This document shows, piece by piece, positions 7,736 to 15,642 of a stretch of 50,318 nt of DNA (position 1 is the first letter of the stretch; each line of letters opens with the position of its first letter). The notes under the pieces were generated by a model. That model was not told the origin of the DNA. It was given only the letters and a program-made list of their open reading frames with translations, and searched no databases. Source of the DNA: Syntrophorhabdus sp. PtaB.Bin047 (GTDB lineage: Bacteria; Desulfobacterota; Syntrophorhabdia; Syntrophorhabdales; Syntrophorhabdaceae); assembly GCA_002067235.1 (NCBI GenBank), contig MVQP01000011.1, positions 1-50,318 on the forward strand. Direction: 5' to 3'. The position numbers and the translations under genes are program-made.

Positions 7736-8725
7736 ATGGAGATCCTGAACGGCAAGGAGCGAACATCGATCTTAAGGGCGGTTGAGGCCCTCGAAGCGGG
7801 GGATGTTGTCGCCTTCCCTACGGAGACGGTGTACGGACTCGGGGCCGTCGCCGAAAACCCCTATGCCGTCGCAAAGATCTTCGAGGTAAAGAGAAGGCCC
7901 CATTTCGACCCTCTCATCGTGCACCTTGACGGACCGGAGCGGGTGAAGGAGTATGCAACCGACATCCCCGGGGAGGCACGAAGGCTGATGAAGGTATTCT
8001 GGCCCGGTCCCCTCACCATGATCCTCAGCAAGAAGCCGTCCATTCCCGACATCGTCACCGCCGGTCTTCCCACCGTGGGCATGCGTGTCCCTTCCCACCC
8101 CGTCGCGCTGGAGCTTATCGGCACCCTGCAGAAGCCTATCGCCGCGCCGAGCGCGAATCCCTTCGGCTACATGAGCCCAACCCGGGTGCGGCATGTGGCC
8201 CGGTCCTTCGCGGACCGTGTTCCTATCGTTCTCGACGGGGGAAACTCGGCCTACGGCATCGAGTCGACGATAGTATCCTTCCGCGAGGGAGGGGTGTTCG
8301 TCCACCGCCATGGGGCCATAAGCATTGAAGAGCTCTCGGAACACGTGCGGATAATCGAGGAAGAGAGGGCGGCGGATATCTGCGAGTCACCCGGCGAGCT
8401 TCCCTACCATTACGCCCCCATGAAACCGCTGCGGCTCGTTGCCGGCCCGTCCGATGCACGGCACGAAGCATCGTCCTACCTTGCCTTCCGGCAGCCTGTG
8501 GGAGAGGTGAGGTCCCGGCACGTGAGGATCCTCTCCCCATCGGGTGACCTCAGGGAAGCAGCCTCCAATTTCTTCTCCGCCCTCATTGAGCTCGATCGCG
8601 ACGATGTGGATATCATCTATGCCGAAAAGCTGCCGGAAAAGGGCATCGGCCGGGCGGTCATGGAACGGCTCAGGAAGGCCGCCCGCAAGCACCCTCCATC
8701 AGGTGGTCCACAACCCGTTGAATAA
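7736..8725 (+). CDS. tsaC: L-threonylcarbamoyladenylate synthase (Sua5/YwlC type)
   Basis: At 329 residues this is the long Sua5 form: a YrdC/TsaC domain (about 1-210) plus a C-terminal Sua5 domain. It makes threonylcarbamoyl-AMP from threonine, bicarbonate and ATP for t6A in tRNAs reading ANN codons. Motifs seen are VVAFPTETVYGLGA, the KRRPHFDPLIVH stretch, IAAPSANPFGYMSPT and, at the domain junction, SPGELPYHYAP, the loop typical of Sua5. TsaE, another t6A enzyme, is encoded at 41188. MtaB at 15643 acts later on the same base. No strong ribosome site is visible before the ATG. Confidence 0.93.
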   Translation: MEILNGKERTSILRAVEALEAGDVVAFPTETVYGLGAVAENPYAVAKIFEVKRRPHFDPLIVHLDGPERVKEYATDIPGEARRLMKVFWPGPLTMILSKKPSIPDIVTAGLPTVGMRVPSHPVALELIGTLQKPIAAPSANPFGYMSPTRVRHVARSFADRVPIVLDGGNSAYGIESTIVSFREGGVFVHRHGAISIEELSEHVRIIEEERAADICESPGELPYHYAPMKPLRLVAGPSDARHEASSYLAFRQPVGEVRSRHVRILSPSGDLREAASNFFSALIELDRDDVDIIYAEKLPEKGIGRAVMERLRKAARKHPPSGGPQPVE

Positions 8726-8849
8726 TTGGATGAACCGTGATAAGGTATCACCGGAAGCGCGATCGGAACAAAACGCGAAACCGTGATGAAAGCCTTTGAT
8801 AAGATTGAAAAAAAGTTTTTGCACGGTCTTTGGGCAGAGGGGAGATAGT

Positions 8850-9230
8850 ATGAGTATAATCAATAGGTTACAAATGTCTTTATACAATTTGTCAACAGCT
8901 TTTCCACAAAAATTGTGGAAAAATCTCAAAAGCCCCCGTTTTTCAGGGACCTGCATCATACTTCTGTCCTGTTTTGTTCTCCTTTCCTGTTCATACGTGA
9001 AGAAGGTTACGGGAAAACCGCAGCCGCTCATGGAGAACTCCCTCATCTCAATGAACGAGGAGGAGGTCCGCAAGAAACTGGGCGAGCCCACCATGGTAAG
9101 CCTTACGCCGGAGAACAAGATCATCTGGACATATCGCCCCGAGTGGAAGATCATGCCCGACAACAAAGGCACGGTCTACGTGGAATTCGACAAAGGCAAG
9201 GTAACAAAAGTGATCAAGGCGGAGCAATGA
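8850..9230 (+). CDS. small lipoprotein with SmpA/BamE-like motif
   Basis: A 126-residue protein. A hydrophobic segment (residues 33-47) ends with a lipobox, VLLSC, so the mature protein would start at that Cys and be lipid-anchored. MNEEEVRKKLGEPTMV in the mature part matches the SmpA/OmlA pattern (EVxxxLGxP) found in BamE and unrelated outer-membrane-associated lipoproteins; VYVEFDKGKVTKV fits the following strand. The 30-residue n-region before the signal helix is unusually long and is encoded by AT-rich DNA with two inverted DnaA-box-like sites, so a later start is possible, but only the ATG at 8850 has a ribosome site (GGGGAG). It overlaps the next gene by four bases. Confidence 0.7.
   Translation: MSIINRLQMSLYNLSTAFPQKLWKNLKSPRFSGTCIILLSCFVLLSCSYVKKVTGKPQPLMENSLISMNEEEVRKKLGEPTMVSLTPENKIIWTYRPEWKIMPDNKGTVYVEFDKGKVTKVIKAEQ
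8900..8922. promoter_or_regulatory. inverted pair of DnaA-box-like sites
   Basis: TTTTCCACA at 8900-8908 and its exact reverse complement TGTGGAAAA at 8914-8922 are separated by AAAAT. Each fits the consensus TTWTNCACA. The surrounding 100 bases are AT-rich compared with the rest of the window. The pair lies inside the 5' part of the lipoprotein gene. DnaA binding is inferred. Confidence 0.4.
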
Positions 9231-9490
9231 CCATGCTATGTGAGACATGTTCGAAGGAATTCGAGAGAACGGCCTGCCCCCACTGTAAGGAAGATGTCTT
9301 CCGGTTTGGCGCTTACTGCTATCTTTGCGGAGGGGCGCTGGCGGTCGAGGCGCCTGCCGGGGAAGAGACCGGCGAAGACGACGACTTTTCGAGGAGGGTC
9401 CTGTGCAGCGACGGAGCCTGCATCGGCGTGATAGACGAGAGGGGCATCTGCAAGGTATGCGGAAAGCCGTATACGCCGGAATCGGAATAG
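9227..9490 (+). CDS. small zinc-ribbon protein
   Basis: An 87-residue protein with at least three pairs of Cys spaced as CxxC: LCETC, ACPHC, YCYLCG and ICKVCG, which could form two zinc ribbons. The middle is an acidic linker (EETGEDDDF). It overlaps the lipoprotein gene before it by ATGA and the lipoprotein gene after it by 34 bases, so the three are surely cotranscribed. No catalytic motif is visible. An ATG at 9233 is an equally possible start. Confidence 0.6.
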   Translation: MTMLCETCSKEFERTACPHCKEDVFRFGAYCYLCGGALAVEAPAGEETGEDDDFSRRVLCSDGACIGVIDERGICKVCGKPYTPESE

Positions 9491-10020
9491 TCCTCGTTAC
9501 CTGCCTTTTCTGTTCCTGCACCACCTACAGCCTCTATTCGCGCAACGTTGGAGCGGGGAAGAACCTTATTTCCGAGAAGAGGTACGACGACGCCGTGAGG
9601 TGCCTCACCGAAGCCGCGCGGTACAATATTGATGGCGCGGCGTTCACATACCTCGCCGTTGCAGCCTACCGTCAGGGAGACCTGGACAAGGCCCTCGGCT
9701 ACATCGTGAGCGCGGAGAAATCGCCGCCCGACATGCTCACATCGCTTCGCATGTACGGCTACAAGGCGCTCATCCTGATCGGTCTTAAGGACCCGGGGGC
9801 AATGAAGGCGCTCAAGGAATACACGGACAACTATGGCTCGTTCTACCCTCTCGAATCCATCAACGACATAAAGGCGATGTCGCGGACGGGCACTGTCGAT
9901 CTGCCCCGCCTCACGGCCATCATCGAAGGGCAATTGCGGACACACGAAGAGGACCTGGAACTCTATATATATAATAACGTAGGTTTCTATGCCCGGGACA
10001 ACCGGGAAGGAGCGTACTAG
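9457..10020 (+). CDS. lipoprotein with TPR-like helices
   Basis: A 187-residue protein with a signal peptide (AVYAGIGIVLVTCLF) ending in a Cys-rich lipobox CSC. The mature part starts with VGAGKNLISEKRYDDAVRCL, then NIDGAAFTYLAVAAYRQGDLDKALGYI, which reads as two tetratricopeptide-like helix pairs, so it may be a protein-binding lipoprotein. It lies 12 bases before ftsY. I do not recognise a specific family. Confidence 0.6.
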   Translation: MRKAVYAGIGIVLVTCLFCSCTTYSLYSRNVGAGKNLISEKRYDDAVRCLTEAARYNIDGAAFTYLAVAAYRQGDLDKALGYIVSAEKSPPDMLTSLRMYGYKALILIGLKDPGAMKALKEYTDNYGSFYPLESINDIKAMSRTGTVDLPRLTAIIEGQLRTHEEDLELYIYNNVGFYARDNREGAY

Positions 10021-10031
10021 GGGACGACACC

Positions 10032-10940
10032 ATGGGTTTTTTCGAAAAGATAAAGAACGGACTGACGAAGACGCGGGACCAGTTCAAGACGAAGATCGAA
10101 TGGATGGTCTCGGGAAAACCGATCGAAGAGGAAGCCTTCGACGAGATAGAGGAGGCGCTGATACTGGCCGACGCCGGGCTTGAAACGACAGAGCTCCTCG
10201 TTACTACCCTCAAAGACAAATGGAAGCGCGGGTCCATCCGCACCGCCGAGGACATAAGGGCCTCCATGAAGGAAGAGGTGGAGAAGCTCCTCACACCCAT
10301 CGAGGCCCCGCTCGCCGTGAACGGCAGCAAACCCTTCGTCATTCTTGCCCTGGGCGTGAACGGCGTCGGCAAGACGACGACCATCGCCAAGATGGCCGGC
10401 ATTTACCTCAAGGACGGCAGGAAGGTCCTCCTCGGGGCCTGCGACACCTTCCGGGCGGCCGCCATCGAGCAGCTCGACGTGTGGGCAAAACGGCTAAATG
10501 TGGAGATGGTAAGGCATGCCGATGGGTCCGACCCGGCGGCGGTTGCCTTTGATGCCGTCAAGGCGGCAAAGTCCCGCGCCGCGGACATCGTCATCCTCGA
10601 CACGGCTGGCAGGCTCCACACAAAGGCCAACCTCATCGAGGAGATGAAGAAGATACACCGCGTCATAGCAAAGGAGGTTGCGGGAGCCCCCCACGAGGTT
10701 CTCCTTGTCGTGGACGCCACAAACGGCCAGAACGCCATCGCACAGGCGAAGACCTTCAACGAAGCCGTCGGCGTCACGGGCATCGTCATCACGAAGCTCG
10801 ACGGGACGGCAAAGGGCGGCTTCATCCTCCCCATCGCCCACCTTTTGGGCATTCCCGTCAGATACGTGGGAGTCGGCGAGAAGATCGATGATCTCATCCC
10901 CTTCAACGCAAAGGAATTCGCGGAAGCGATGTTCGCGTGA
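10032..10940 (+). CDS. ftsY: signal recognition particle receptor FtsY
   Basis: A 302-residue SRP GTPase. GVNGVGKTTT at residues 108-117 is the G1 loop, DTFRAAA (138-144) is the SRP-family G2 insertion, DTAGR (190-194) is G3 and TKLDG (254-258) is G4. The N-terminal 95 residues are the NG-domain helical bundle; the long acidic A domain of the E. coli protein is absent, which is common outside gammaproteobacteria. It receives ribosome-nascent chain complexes with Ffh at the inner membrane. The gene ends at a large inverted repeat. Confidence 0.96.
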   Translation: MGFFEKIKNGLTKTRDQFKTKIEWMVSGKPIEEEAFDEIEEALILADAGLETTELLVTTLKDKWKRGSIRTAEDIRASMKEEVEKLLTPIEAPLAVNGSKPFVILALGVNGVGKTTTIAKMAGIYLKDGRKVLLGACDTFRAAAIEQLDVWAKRLNVEMVRHADGSDPAAVAFDAVKAAKSRAADIVILDTAGRLHTKANLIEEMKKIHRVIAKEVAGAPHEVLLVVDATNGQNAIAQAKTFNEAVGVTGIVITKLDGTAKGGFILPIAHLLGIPVRYVGVGEKIDDLIPFNAKEFAEAMFA

Positions 10941-10942
10941 AA

Positions 10943-11319
10943 GGCAGACGGGTCTGCGCGCAAAAGCGCGCAAACGGGTCGGCGCTCACGCGCCTAACGG
11001 GCAGACGGGAGAAAGCCATACGGGCCGTGAAAGACAGCCGTTGGACAACCAGCCTGCCCCGATCTGGACATGTGTACCCTTTGTCTGTTGCCGCAGAGAC
11101 TGCCGGCAGGTTTATACACCACTACATAAAATGAGAGATTATGCATACAAACGTGCAAGACAGGTTCCCCGGCTTTCCTGGGGCACCGACAGGGTCTTTA
11201 CCCGTATGCCCGTATGCCCGTTTTTCGCGAAGCGAAAGACCCGTGAGCTTCTTCACCCGTATGCCCGTTAGGCGCGCGAGCGCCGACCCGTTTGCCCGAA
11301 GGGCAGACCCGTCTACGCC
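10943..11319. repeat. long composite inverted repeat filling the ftsY-purN gap
   Basis: The arm at 10943-11006 is closely complementary to 11259-11319 (ACGGGTCTGC, CAAACGGGTCGGCGCT, CGCGCCTAACGGGCA in both). Within each arm a small hairpin occupies the same place with different bases: GCGCGCAAAAGCGCGC on the left and a GCCC-TTCG-GGGC type on the right. The 250-base centre has further pieces, among them CCCGTATG in 8-base steps near 11198. The element starts two bases after the ftsY stop and ends one base before the purN stop. No gene is seen in it. Confidence 0.8.
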
Positions 11320-11320
11320 C

Positions 11321-11926
11321 TTACCGGCCCTCGCCGGCAAGGACTATCTCCCCTGTCGCTATCTTCTCCAGGGTTGCCGGGTAGATGATGTGCTCCTGTA
11401 TGAGGACGCGGGCCGCCAGGGTTTCTGGGGTGTCGCCGGGCATGACGGGAACGCGTACCTGGGCGAGGATGGGACCCCTGTCGTATTCCTCGTCCACGAG
11501 GTGCACCGTCGCGCCGGATTCCTTCTCCCCCGCCGCGATGACGGCCTCGTGGACGTGCATGCCCCACATCCCCTTGCCGCCGTGTTTCGGCAGGAGCGCC
11601 GGGTGGATGTTGAGGATACGCCCCTTGAAGTGAGCGAGCGTTTTGGGCCCGAGCTTCTTCATGTAGCCCGCAAGGGCGACGACATCGACATTGTGACGCA
11701 CCAGCGCATCGAGGATCGCCCGGTCCAGACCGTCCGGGTCGGGATGGGTCGTGCCGCTTAAGTGGTAGCTCGGGATCCCCTCGGTCCTCGCTCGCTCAAG
11801 GGCCCGCGAATCGCCGTTGTTGCTGATGACGACGACCGGCGCGGCATGCAGCCTCCCCGCTCTGCAGGCATCGATAATGGCCTGCATATTGCTCCCCCCA
11901 TGTGACGCAAGAAACCCAATATTCAT
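11321..11926 (-). CDS. purN: phosphoribosylglycinamide formyltransferase
   Basis: A 201-residue protein of usual length for PurN, which transfers a formyl group from 10-formyl-THF to GAR in purine synthesis. FLASHGGSNMQAIIDA is the phosphate-binding loop, ISNNGDSRALERA follows, and ILNIHPALLPKHGGKGMWG with the His-Val-His that follows carries the catalytic region; the usual Asp is in DEEYDRGPILAQ. The ATG at 11926 has AGGGGGCG upstream, so the longer frame to 11971 is not needed. It converges with ftsY and shares its direction with prmA, from which it is separated by a short heptamer array. Confidence 0.92.
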   Translation of the reverse strand: MNIGFLASHGGSNMQAIIDACRAGRLHAAPVVVISNNGDSRALERARTEGIPSYHLSGTTHPDPDGLDRAILDALVRHNVDVVALAGYMKKLGPKTLAHFKGRILNIHPALLPKHGGKGMWGMHVHEAVIAAGEKESGATVHLVDEEYDRGPILAQVRVPVMPGDTPETLAARVLIQEHIIYPATLEKIATGEIVLAGEGR

Positions 11927-12004
11927 AACGCCCCCTGACAAACTGGGATAGGATCCGGAAGTCCGGGTCATCGGCCCGGATCACCCCGTCTTTTGCTCTT
12001 CCCT

Positions 12005-12034
12005 TGAAACCTGAAACCTGCAACCTGGAACTAT
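12005..12034. repeat. CCTGAAA heptamer array
   Basis: TTGAAAC, CTGAAAC, CTGCAAC, CTGGAAC at exact 7-base steps, ending four bases inside the stop end of prmA. One arm only; no partner arm in this gap. Confidence 0.6.
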
Positions 12035-12858
12035 CTTCTCAGGACAAACCCCCTCCAGGCATTCTTCCGCGCCTCCATCACCGGCTCCCAGGGAACGAAG
12101 AGTTTCAGGGCCTCCTTCTTCTCGCGGCCGATGATGCCCGAGATGACAAGGGTCCCTTTCTTTTTCAGAAGGCCCATGATATGCCCCGACGAAAGGGCGA
12201 AGGTGCGGATGTCGAGATTGGCAAGGACAACGTCGTACCTGCCGCTTACGTCCATGAGGTCGGCGCAGACGACCTCCACGCCCGATGTCTCGTTGACGAG
12301 CACGTTCTTCTGCGCTGAAAGGACGGCGTCGAGGTCGTTGTCCACGGCTATGACGTGCCTTGCCCCCTTCAGGCGGGCATACAGCGAGAGCAGGGCGGAA
12401 CCGCAGCCGAGATCGAGGACGCGCTTACCCTCAAGGTCGATCTGTCTCATGAGCTTCATCACGAGCCGTGTCGATTCATGCCTGCCCGTGCCGAAGGCCA
12501 TCCCGGGCTCTATGGTGATATACGTGACACCTTTTCGTCGTCCGTTCCAGGGTGCCCGGATGACGATGTCCTCCACCGTGACGGGGCGGAAATATCGCCT
12601 GGCCACCTCCGAGTAATCGCGATGCGGTTCTTCAGTGATGCGAACCTTTCCGATGCGGATCCGGCTTTGCCGAATCGCCGCCAGGAAGGTTTCAACCTCC
12701 TCCGGATAGGCCCTCACCACCGTTTTCCCTTCCTCCTCCACGATCCATATTCCCGACGGAGAATGGATCGTGTAGACCTCCTCGGGAAGCAATTCCTGCG
12801 CGCCCTTGTCGACCTCGACGTCGACACGCTTCACCGTCTTCACCACATCGCCTTTCAC
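12031..12858 (-). CDS. prmA: ribosomal protein L11 methyltransferase-like (PrmA)
   Basis: A 275-residue SAM-dependent methyltransferase. EPGMAFGTGRHEST is the PrmA signature (usually DPGLAFGTGTHPTT), RVLDLGCGSALLSLYARLKGA is motif I, and VIAVDNDLDAV follows with the acidic residue. The later motif reads VVLANLDIRT where most PrmA have ANILA, so substrate use may differ. The GTG at 12858 is chosen over one six bases upstream because GGGAGG then lies five bases before it. PrmA trimethylates L11 in the ribosome; the enzyme is not essential in E. coli. Confidence 0.85.
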   Translation of the reverse strand: MKGDVVKTVKRVDVEVDKGAQELLPEEVYTIHSPSGIWIVEEEGKTVVRAYPEEVETFLAAIRQSRIRIGKVRITEEPHRDYSEVARRYFRPVTVEDIVIRAPWNGRRKGVTYITIEPGMAFGTGRHESTRLVMKLMRQIDLEGKRVLDLGCGSALLSLYARLKGARHVIAVDNDLDAVLSAQKNVLVNETSGVEVVCADLMDVSGRYDVVLANLDIRTFALSSGHIMGLLKKKGTLVISGIIGREKKEALKLFVPWEPVMEARKNAWRGFVLRR

Positions 12859-13018
12859 CCTCACCTCCCGACAGGTCTCCTCCGCATCGATCGCACCGCC
12901 CCCGGTTCTTCTTTATTGTCCATCGATACCCTATGCGAGATTATAGCGGAAAGCCCCTGCATTATCAATCGGGAGCGATGGAAAGAACGCCCGGAGCTCC
13001 GCCTCCCCCGTTTCTCCC

Positions 13019-13036
13019 GCCTGGAACCTGAAACCT
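13019..13036. repeat. short CCTGAAA heptamer array
   Basis: CTGGAAC and CTGAAAC at a 7-base step, followed by a T tract, just before the promoter at 13054. Confidence 0.4.
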
Positions 13037-13053
13037 TCTTTTACCCCGCCTCA

Positions 13054-13082
13054 TTGACACCGGTCCACCCTCCTGTTATAGT
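13054..13082 (+). promoter_or_regulatory. strong putative sigma-70 promoter for the UPF0280-NIL-nifS genes
   Basis: TTGACA at 13054-13059, exactly 17 bases, then TATAGT at 13077-13082. It is the best consensus match in the window. It lies about 65 bases before the first gene of the group and within the 290-base gap between the divergent prmA and UPF0280 genes. Confidence 0.7.
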
Positions 13083-13148
13083 ACAAACACCGCGCAGCGT
13101 TGAAGGCAGTCCCCGGGAGGGCTCTCCATGGAGACCGCGGCTTAAGCC

Positions 13149-13871
13149 ATGTACGAGGAAAGATTCTATCGCCGCATATCGAAGCCCGCGGAACTCGCCT
13201 GCTACGAGATACGATACAAGGAAACAGACCTCTTCTGCTGCACCGACAGTGACCTGAGCCCCTTCATAAAGGAACGGGTCCTCTTCTACCGGAACCAGCT
13301 CGAGGAGTACATCCGGATGAAACCTTCCTTCCAGGAGAGTCTCGCGCCCATCGGGGATGACCGTTTCGCTCCCGCCATCGCATCGGAGATGATACACGCC
13401 TCCGCCCTCATCGGGGTGGGTCCCATGGCGACCGTCGCCGGCGCCATCGCCGAGTTCGTGGGCCGCGACATCATGCCGCTGACCCGCGATTTCATCATCG
13501 AGAACGGGGGCGATATCTACCTCAGGACATCGGAGAGGCGCACCATACAGATCCATGCCGGGTCCTCTCCCTTCAGCGGGCGGCTCGGGATAGCACTCGG
13601 GCCTGCCCCAGAGCCCCGGGGGGTCTGCACCTCGTCGGGAACGGTGGGCCACTCCCTGAGCTTCGGCAAAGCAGACGCCGTGTGCGTCGTGGGAAGCTCG
13701 TCCCTTTTCGCCGACGGACTTGCAACTTGCCTCGGTAATAGTGTAAAAAAAAAGGACGATATCGCTGCCGCCGTCGAAAAAGGACAGCGCTTTCCCGGTG
13801 TAACGGGGATATTGATCATACTCGGCGATCAGCTCGGCGCCTGGGGAGATCTTGACATCGTCGAAATATAA
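13149..13871 (+). CDS. UPF0280 family protein (ApbE-like, COG2122)
   Basis: A 240-residue protein. MIHASALIGVGPMATVAGAIAE, FIIENGGDIYLRT and CTSSGTVGHSLSFGKADAV are the family's conserved stretches and show its relation to the ApbE flavin transferase fold. In methanogens COG2122 proteins have been linked to sulfide assimilation into homocysteine together with a NIL-domain ferredoxin and a DUF39 protein. Here the NIL ferredoxin and a cysteine desulfurase follow directly, but no DUF39 gene is present in the window. A strong promoter lies upstream. The exact reaction is not established from sequence. Confidence 0.88.
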   Translation: MYEERFYRRISKPAELACYEIRYKETDLFCCTDSDLSPFIKERVLFYRNQLEEYIRMKPSFQESLAPIGDDRFAPAIASEMIHASALIGVGPMATVAGAIAEFVGRDIMPLTRDFIIENGGDIYLRTSERRTIQIHAGSSPFSGRLGIALGPAPEPRGVCTSSGTVGHSLSFGKADAVCVVGSSSLFADGLATCLGNSVKKKDDIAAAVEKGQRFPGVTGILIILGDQLGAWGDLDIVEI

Positions 13872-13917
13872 CCCCTGAGTCCGCCGGCAGGGCTCTAACG
13901 AAATATGCGAGGACTCC

Positions 13918-14328
13918 ATGAAGAAGAGGATCATTCTCCGTTTTAAGAAAGATACCATCGACAAGCCCATCGTCTACCGGCTCGTCAAGGATTTCAATCT
14001 CGTTTTCAACATCCTGAGGGCCAACATCTCCCCCAGGGCAGAGTCTCTCATGGTCATGGAGGTGGAGGGTACGGAGGCGAATTTCAAGAAGGCCGTCCGG
14101 TACCTCAAGGACCTCAATATCGACACGGAGCCCATGGAGCAGGATATCAACCGCGACGAGACGCGGTGCGTTCACTGCGGCCTCTGTACCAGCGTCTGCG
14201 CACCGGGGGCCCTCTCTATCAGGGACAGGAAGGCCATGAAGGTGGAGTTCGACTACACCCGCTGCGTCGCCTGCGAGCTCTGTGTCAGGGTGTGCCCCGT
14301 CAAGGCCATGAACGTCTCCTTCGAGTAA
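13918..14328 (+). CDS. NIL-domain 2[4Fe-4S] ferredoxin
   Basis: A 136-residue protein. Residues 1-75 form a NIL domain, otherwise seen at the C-terminus of methionine ABC transporter ATPases, where it binds substrate amino acid. Residues 80-136 hold two ferredoxin motifs: Cys 84, 87, 90 and 94 (CVHCGLCTSVCAPG) and Cys 116, 119, 122 and 126 (CVACELCVRVCP). Proteins of this build partner with UPF0280 and DUF39 proteins in anaerobic homocysteine synthesis. It would act in the cytoplasm as an electron or sulfur carrier. It sits four bases before the cysteine desulfurase. Confidence 0.93.
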   Translation: MKKRIILRFKKDTIDKPIVYRLVKDFNLVFNILRANISPRAESLMVMEVEGTEANFKKAVRYLKDLNIDTEPMEQDINRDETRCVHCGLCTSVCAPGALSIRDRKAMKVEFDYTRCVACELCVRVCPVKAMNVSFE

Positions 14329-14332
14329 GAAC

Positions 14333-15493
14333 GTGTCTGCACCCCGGATATATCTGGACAACAACGCCACAACCCCCATCCATCCCCGGGTGGCGGACGC
14401 GGTGAGACCCTTCTTCAGCGGTCTCTTCGGAAACCCTTCGAGCCTCCATTTTGCCGGCCGGGACATCAAGGAGACTTACGAAACCGCCAGGGGACAGATA
14501 GCCGCCATCATCGGGGCGAAGGCGAATGACGTCGTCATCACGAGCTGCGGCAGCGAGGCCGACAACCACGCCATCAAGGGCATCGCCTACAGGGCGGGCA
14601 AGGGCCACATCATAACATCGGCGGTTGAACACCCGGCCGTGCTCAATTGCTGCAGGCACCTCGAAACGCAGGGCTTTGCCGTCACCTATCTTCCCGTCGA
14701 CGGGCATGGCCTTGTCGATCCGGCGGATGTGAAGGACGCCATCAGGAAGGACACCATCCTCATCTCCGTCATGTACGCGAACAATGAAACAGGGACGGTG
14801 ATGCCCATCGCCGACATCGCCCAAGTCGCCCACGAAAGGGATATCCTCTTTCATTCCGACATGGTGCAGGCCCTGGGCAAGATGGATGTGAATGTGGCCG
14901 CCCTCGGCGTCGACCTCGCCAGCTTCTCGGGACACAAGGTGTACGCCCCAAAAGGGGTGGGAGCCCTCTACATACGCGAAGGCGTCACACTGGACAACCT
15001 CATCCACGGCGGCCACCAGGAATCGGGAAGACGGGCGGGGACGGAGAACGTCATCGGCATCGTCGCCTTCGGCAAGGCCTGTGAACTGGCGAGAGAGGAG
15101 ATGAAAGAGCGGCGCGAGACGATCGAAGGGTTGCGGCAGCGGCTTCTCGACGGCGTCCTTGAGCGTATCGACCACGTGCGCCTCAACGGGCATCCCCTGC
15201 AGAGGGTCTCCAACACGCTCAATCTGAGCTTCGAGTTCGTCGAATCGGAATCGCTTCTGCTTGCCCTCGATATGAAGGGCGTTGCCGTCTCGTCGGGCTC
15301 CGCCTGCTCATCGGGCTCCTCGGAACCCTCCCATGTCCTGATGGCCATGGGCATACCCGGGCCTCTGTGCCAGAGCGCGCTCCGCTTCAGCCTGGGACGG
15401 GAGAACAGTTCGGCCGACGTGGATTACGTTCTCGACATCCTTCCGGGCCTCGTGAAAAGGCTCCGCGAGATGTCACCGTTCTACAAAGGATAG
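14333..15493 (+). CDS. nifS: cysteine desulfurase (NifS/IscS family)
   Basis: A 386-residue PLP enzyme that removes sulfur from cysteine as a protein persulfide. The PLP lysine is K202 in FSGHKVYAPKG, the cofactor-binding region EHPAVLN is at 100, and the sulfur-accepting Cys 325 sits in the loop SSGSACSSGSSEPSH, the group I layout. The GTG start at 14333 gives the standard N-terminus (RIYLDNNATTP). No iscU or nifU gene follows, so its sulfur may go to the two proteins encoded just upstream, or to thiolation of tRNA; the former is my inference from the neighbourhood. Confidence 0.93.
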   Translation: MSAPRIYLDNNATTPIHPRVADAVRPFFSGLFGNPSSLHFAGRDIKETYETARGQIAAIIGAKANDVVITSCGSEADNHAIKGIAYRAGKGHIITSAVEHPAVLNCCRHLETQGFAVTYLPVDGHGLVDPADVKDAIRKDTILISVMYANNETGTVMPIADIAQVAHERDILFHSDMVQALGKMDVNVAALGVDLASFSGHKVYAPKGVGALYIREGVTLDNLIHGGHQESGRRAGTENVIGIVAFGKACELAREEMKERRETIEGLRQRLLDGVLERIDHVRLNGHPLQRVSNTLNLSFEFVESESLLLALDMKGVAVSSGSACSSGSSEPSHVLMAMGIPGPLCQSALRFSLGRENSSADVDYVLDILPGLVKRLREMSPFYKG

Positions 15494-15503
15494 AAGACGG
15501 TCC

Positions 15504-15641
15504 CAGGTTTCAAGTCTCAGGTTTCAAGTTAAGAAACCCGATTCTTCTACCTGGAACCTGGAAAGGGAAAAGTACGGTTTCAGGTTTCAAGTCTCAGGCC
15601 AAGACAATCTGATTCTTTTACCTGGAACGTGGAACCTTGAA
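15504..15641. repeat. CCTGAAA-type heptamer array, tandemly duplicated inverted units
   Basis: A unit of about 60 bases (CAGGTTTCAAGTCTCAGG ... TACCTGGAAC) occurs twice in direct orientation, at 15504 and 15582. Each unit has CAGGTTTCAAG at the left and CCTGGAACCTGG-type arms at the right that can pair. Steps within the arms are seven bases. The right end touches the mtaB start codon. Confidence 0.75.
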
Positions 15642-15642
15642 C

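Noticed and set aside
10943-11319. MITE or insertion sequence
   Set aside because: There is no target-site duplication that I can see and no transposase remnant; it shares the build of the other inverted arrays, so it is listed as a repeat.
11141-11761. 206-codon plus-strand open frame across the purN end
   Set aside because: It runs through the inverted repeat and antisense to purN, which is a clear family member.
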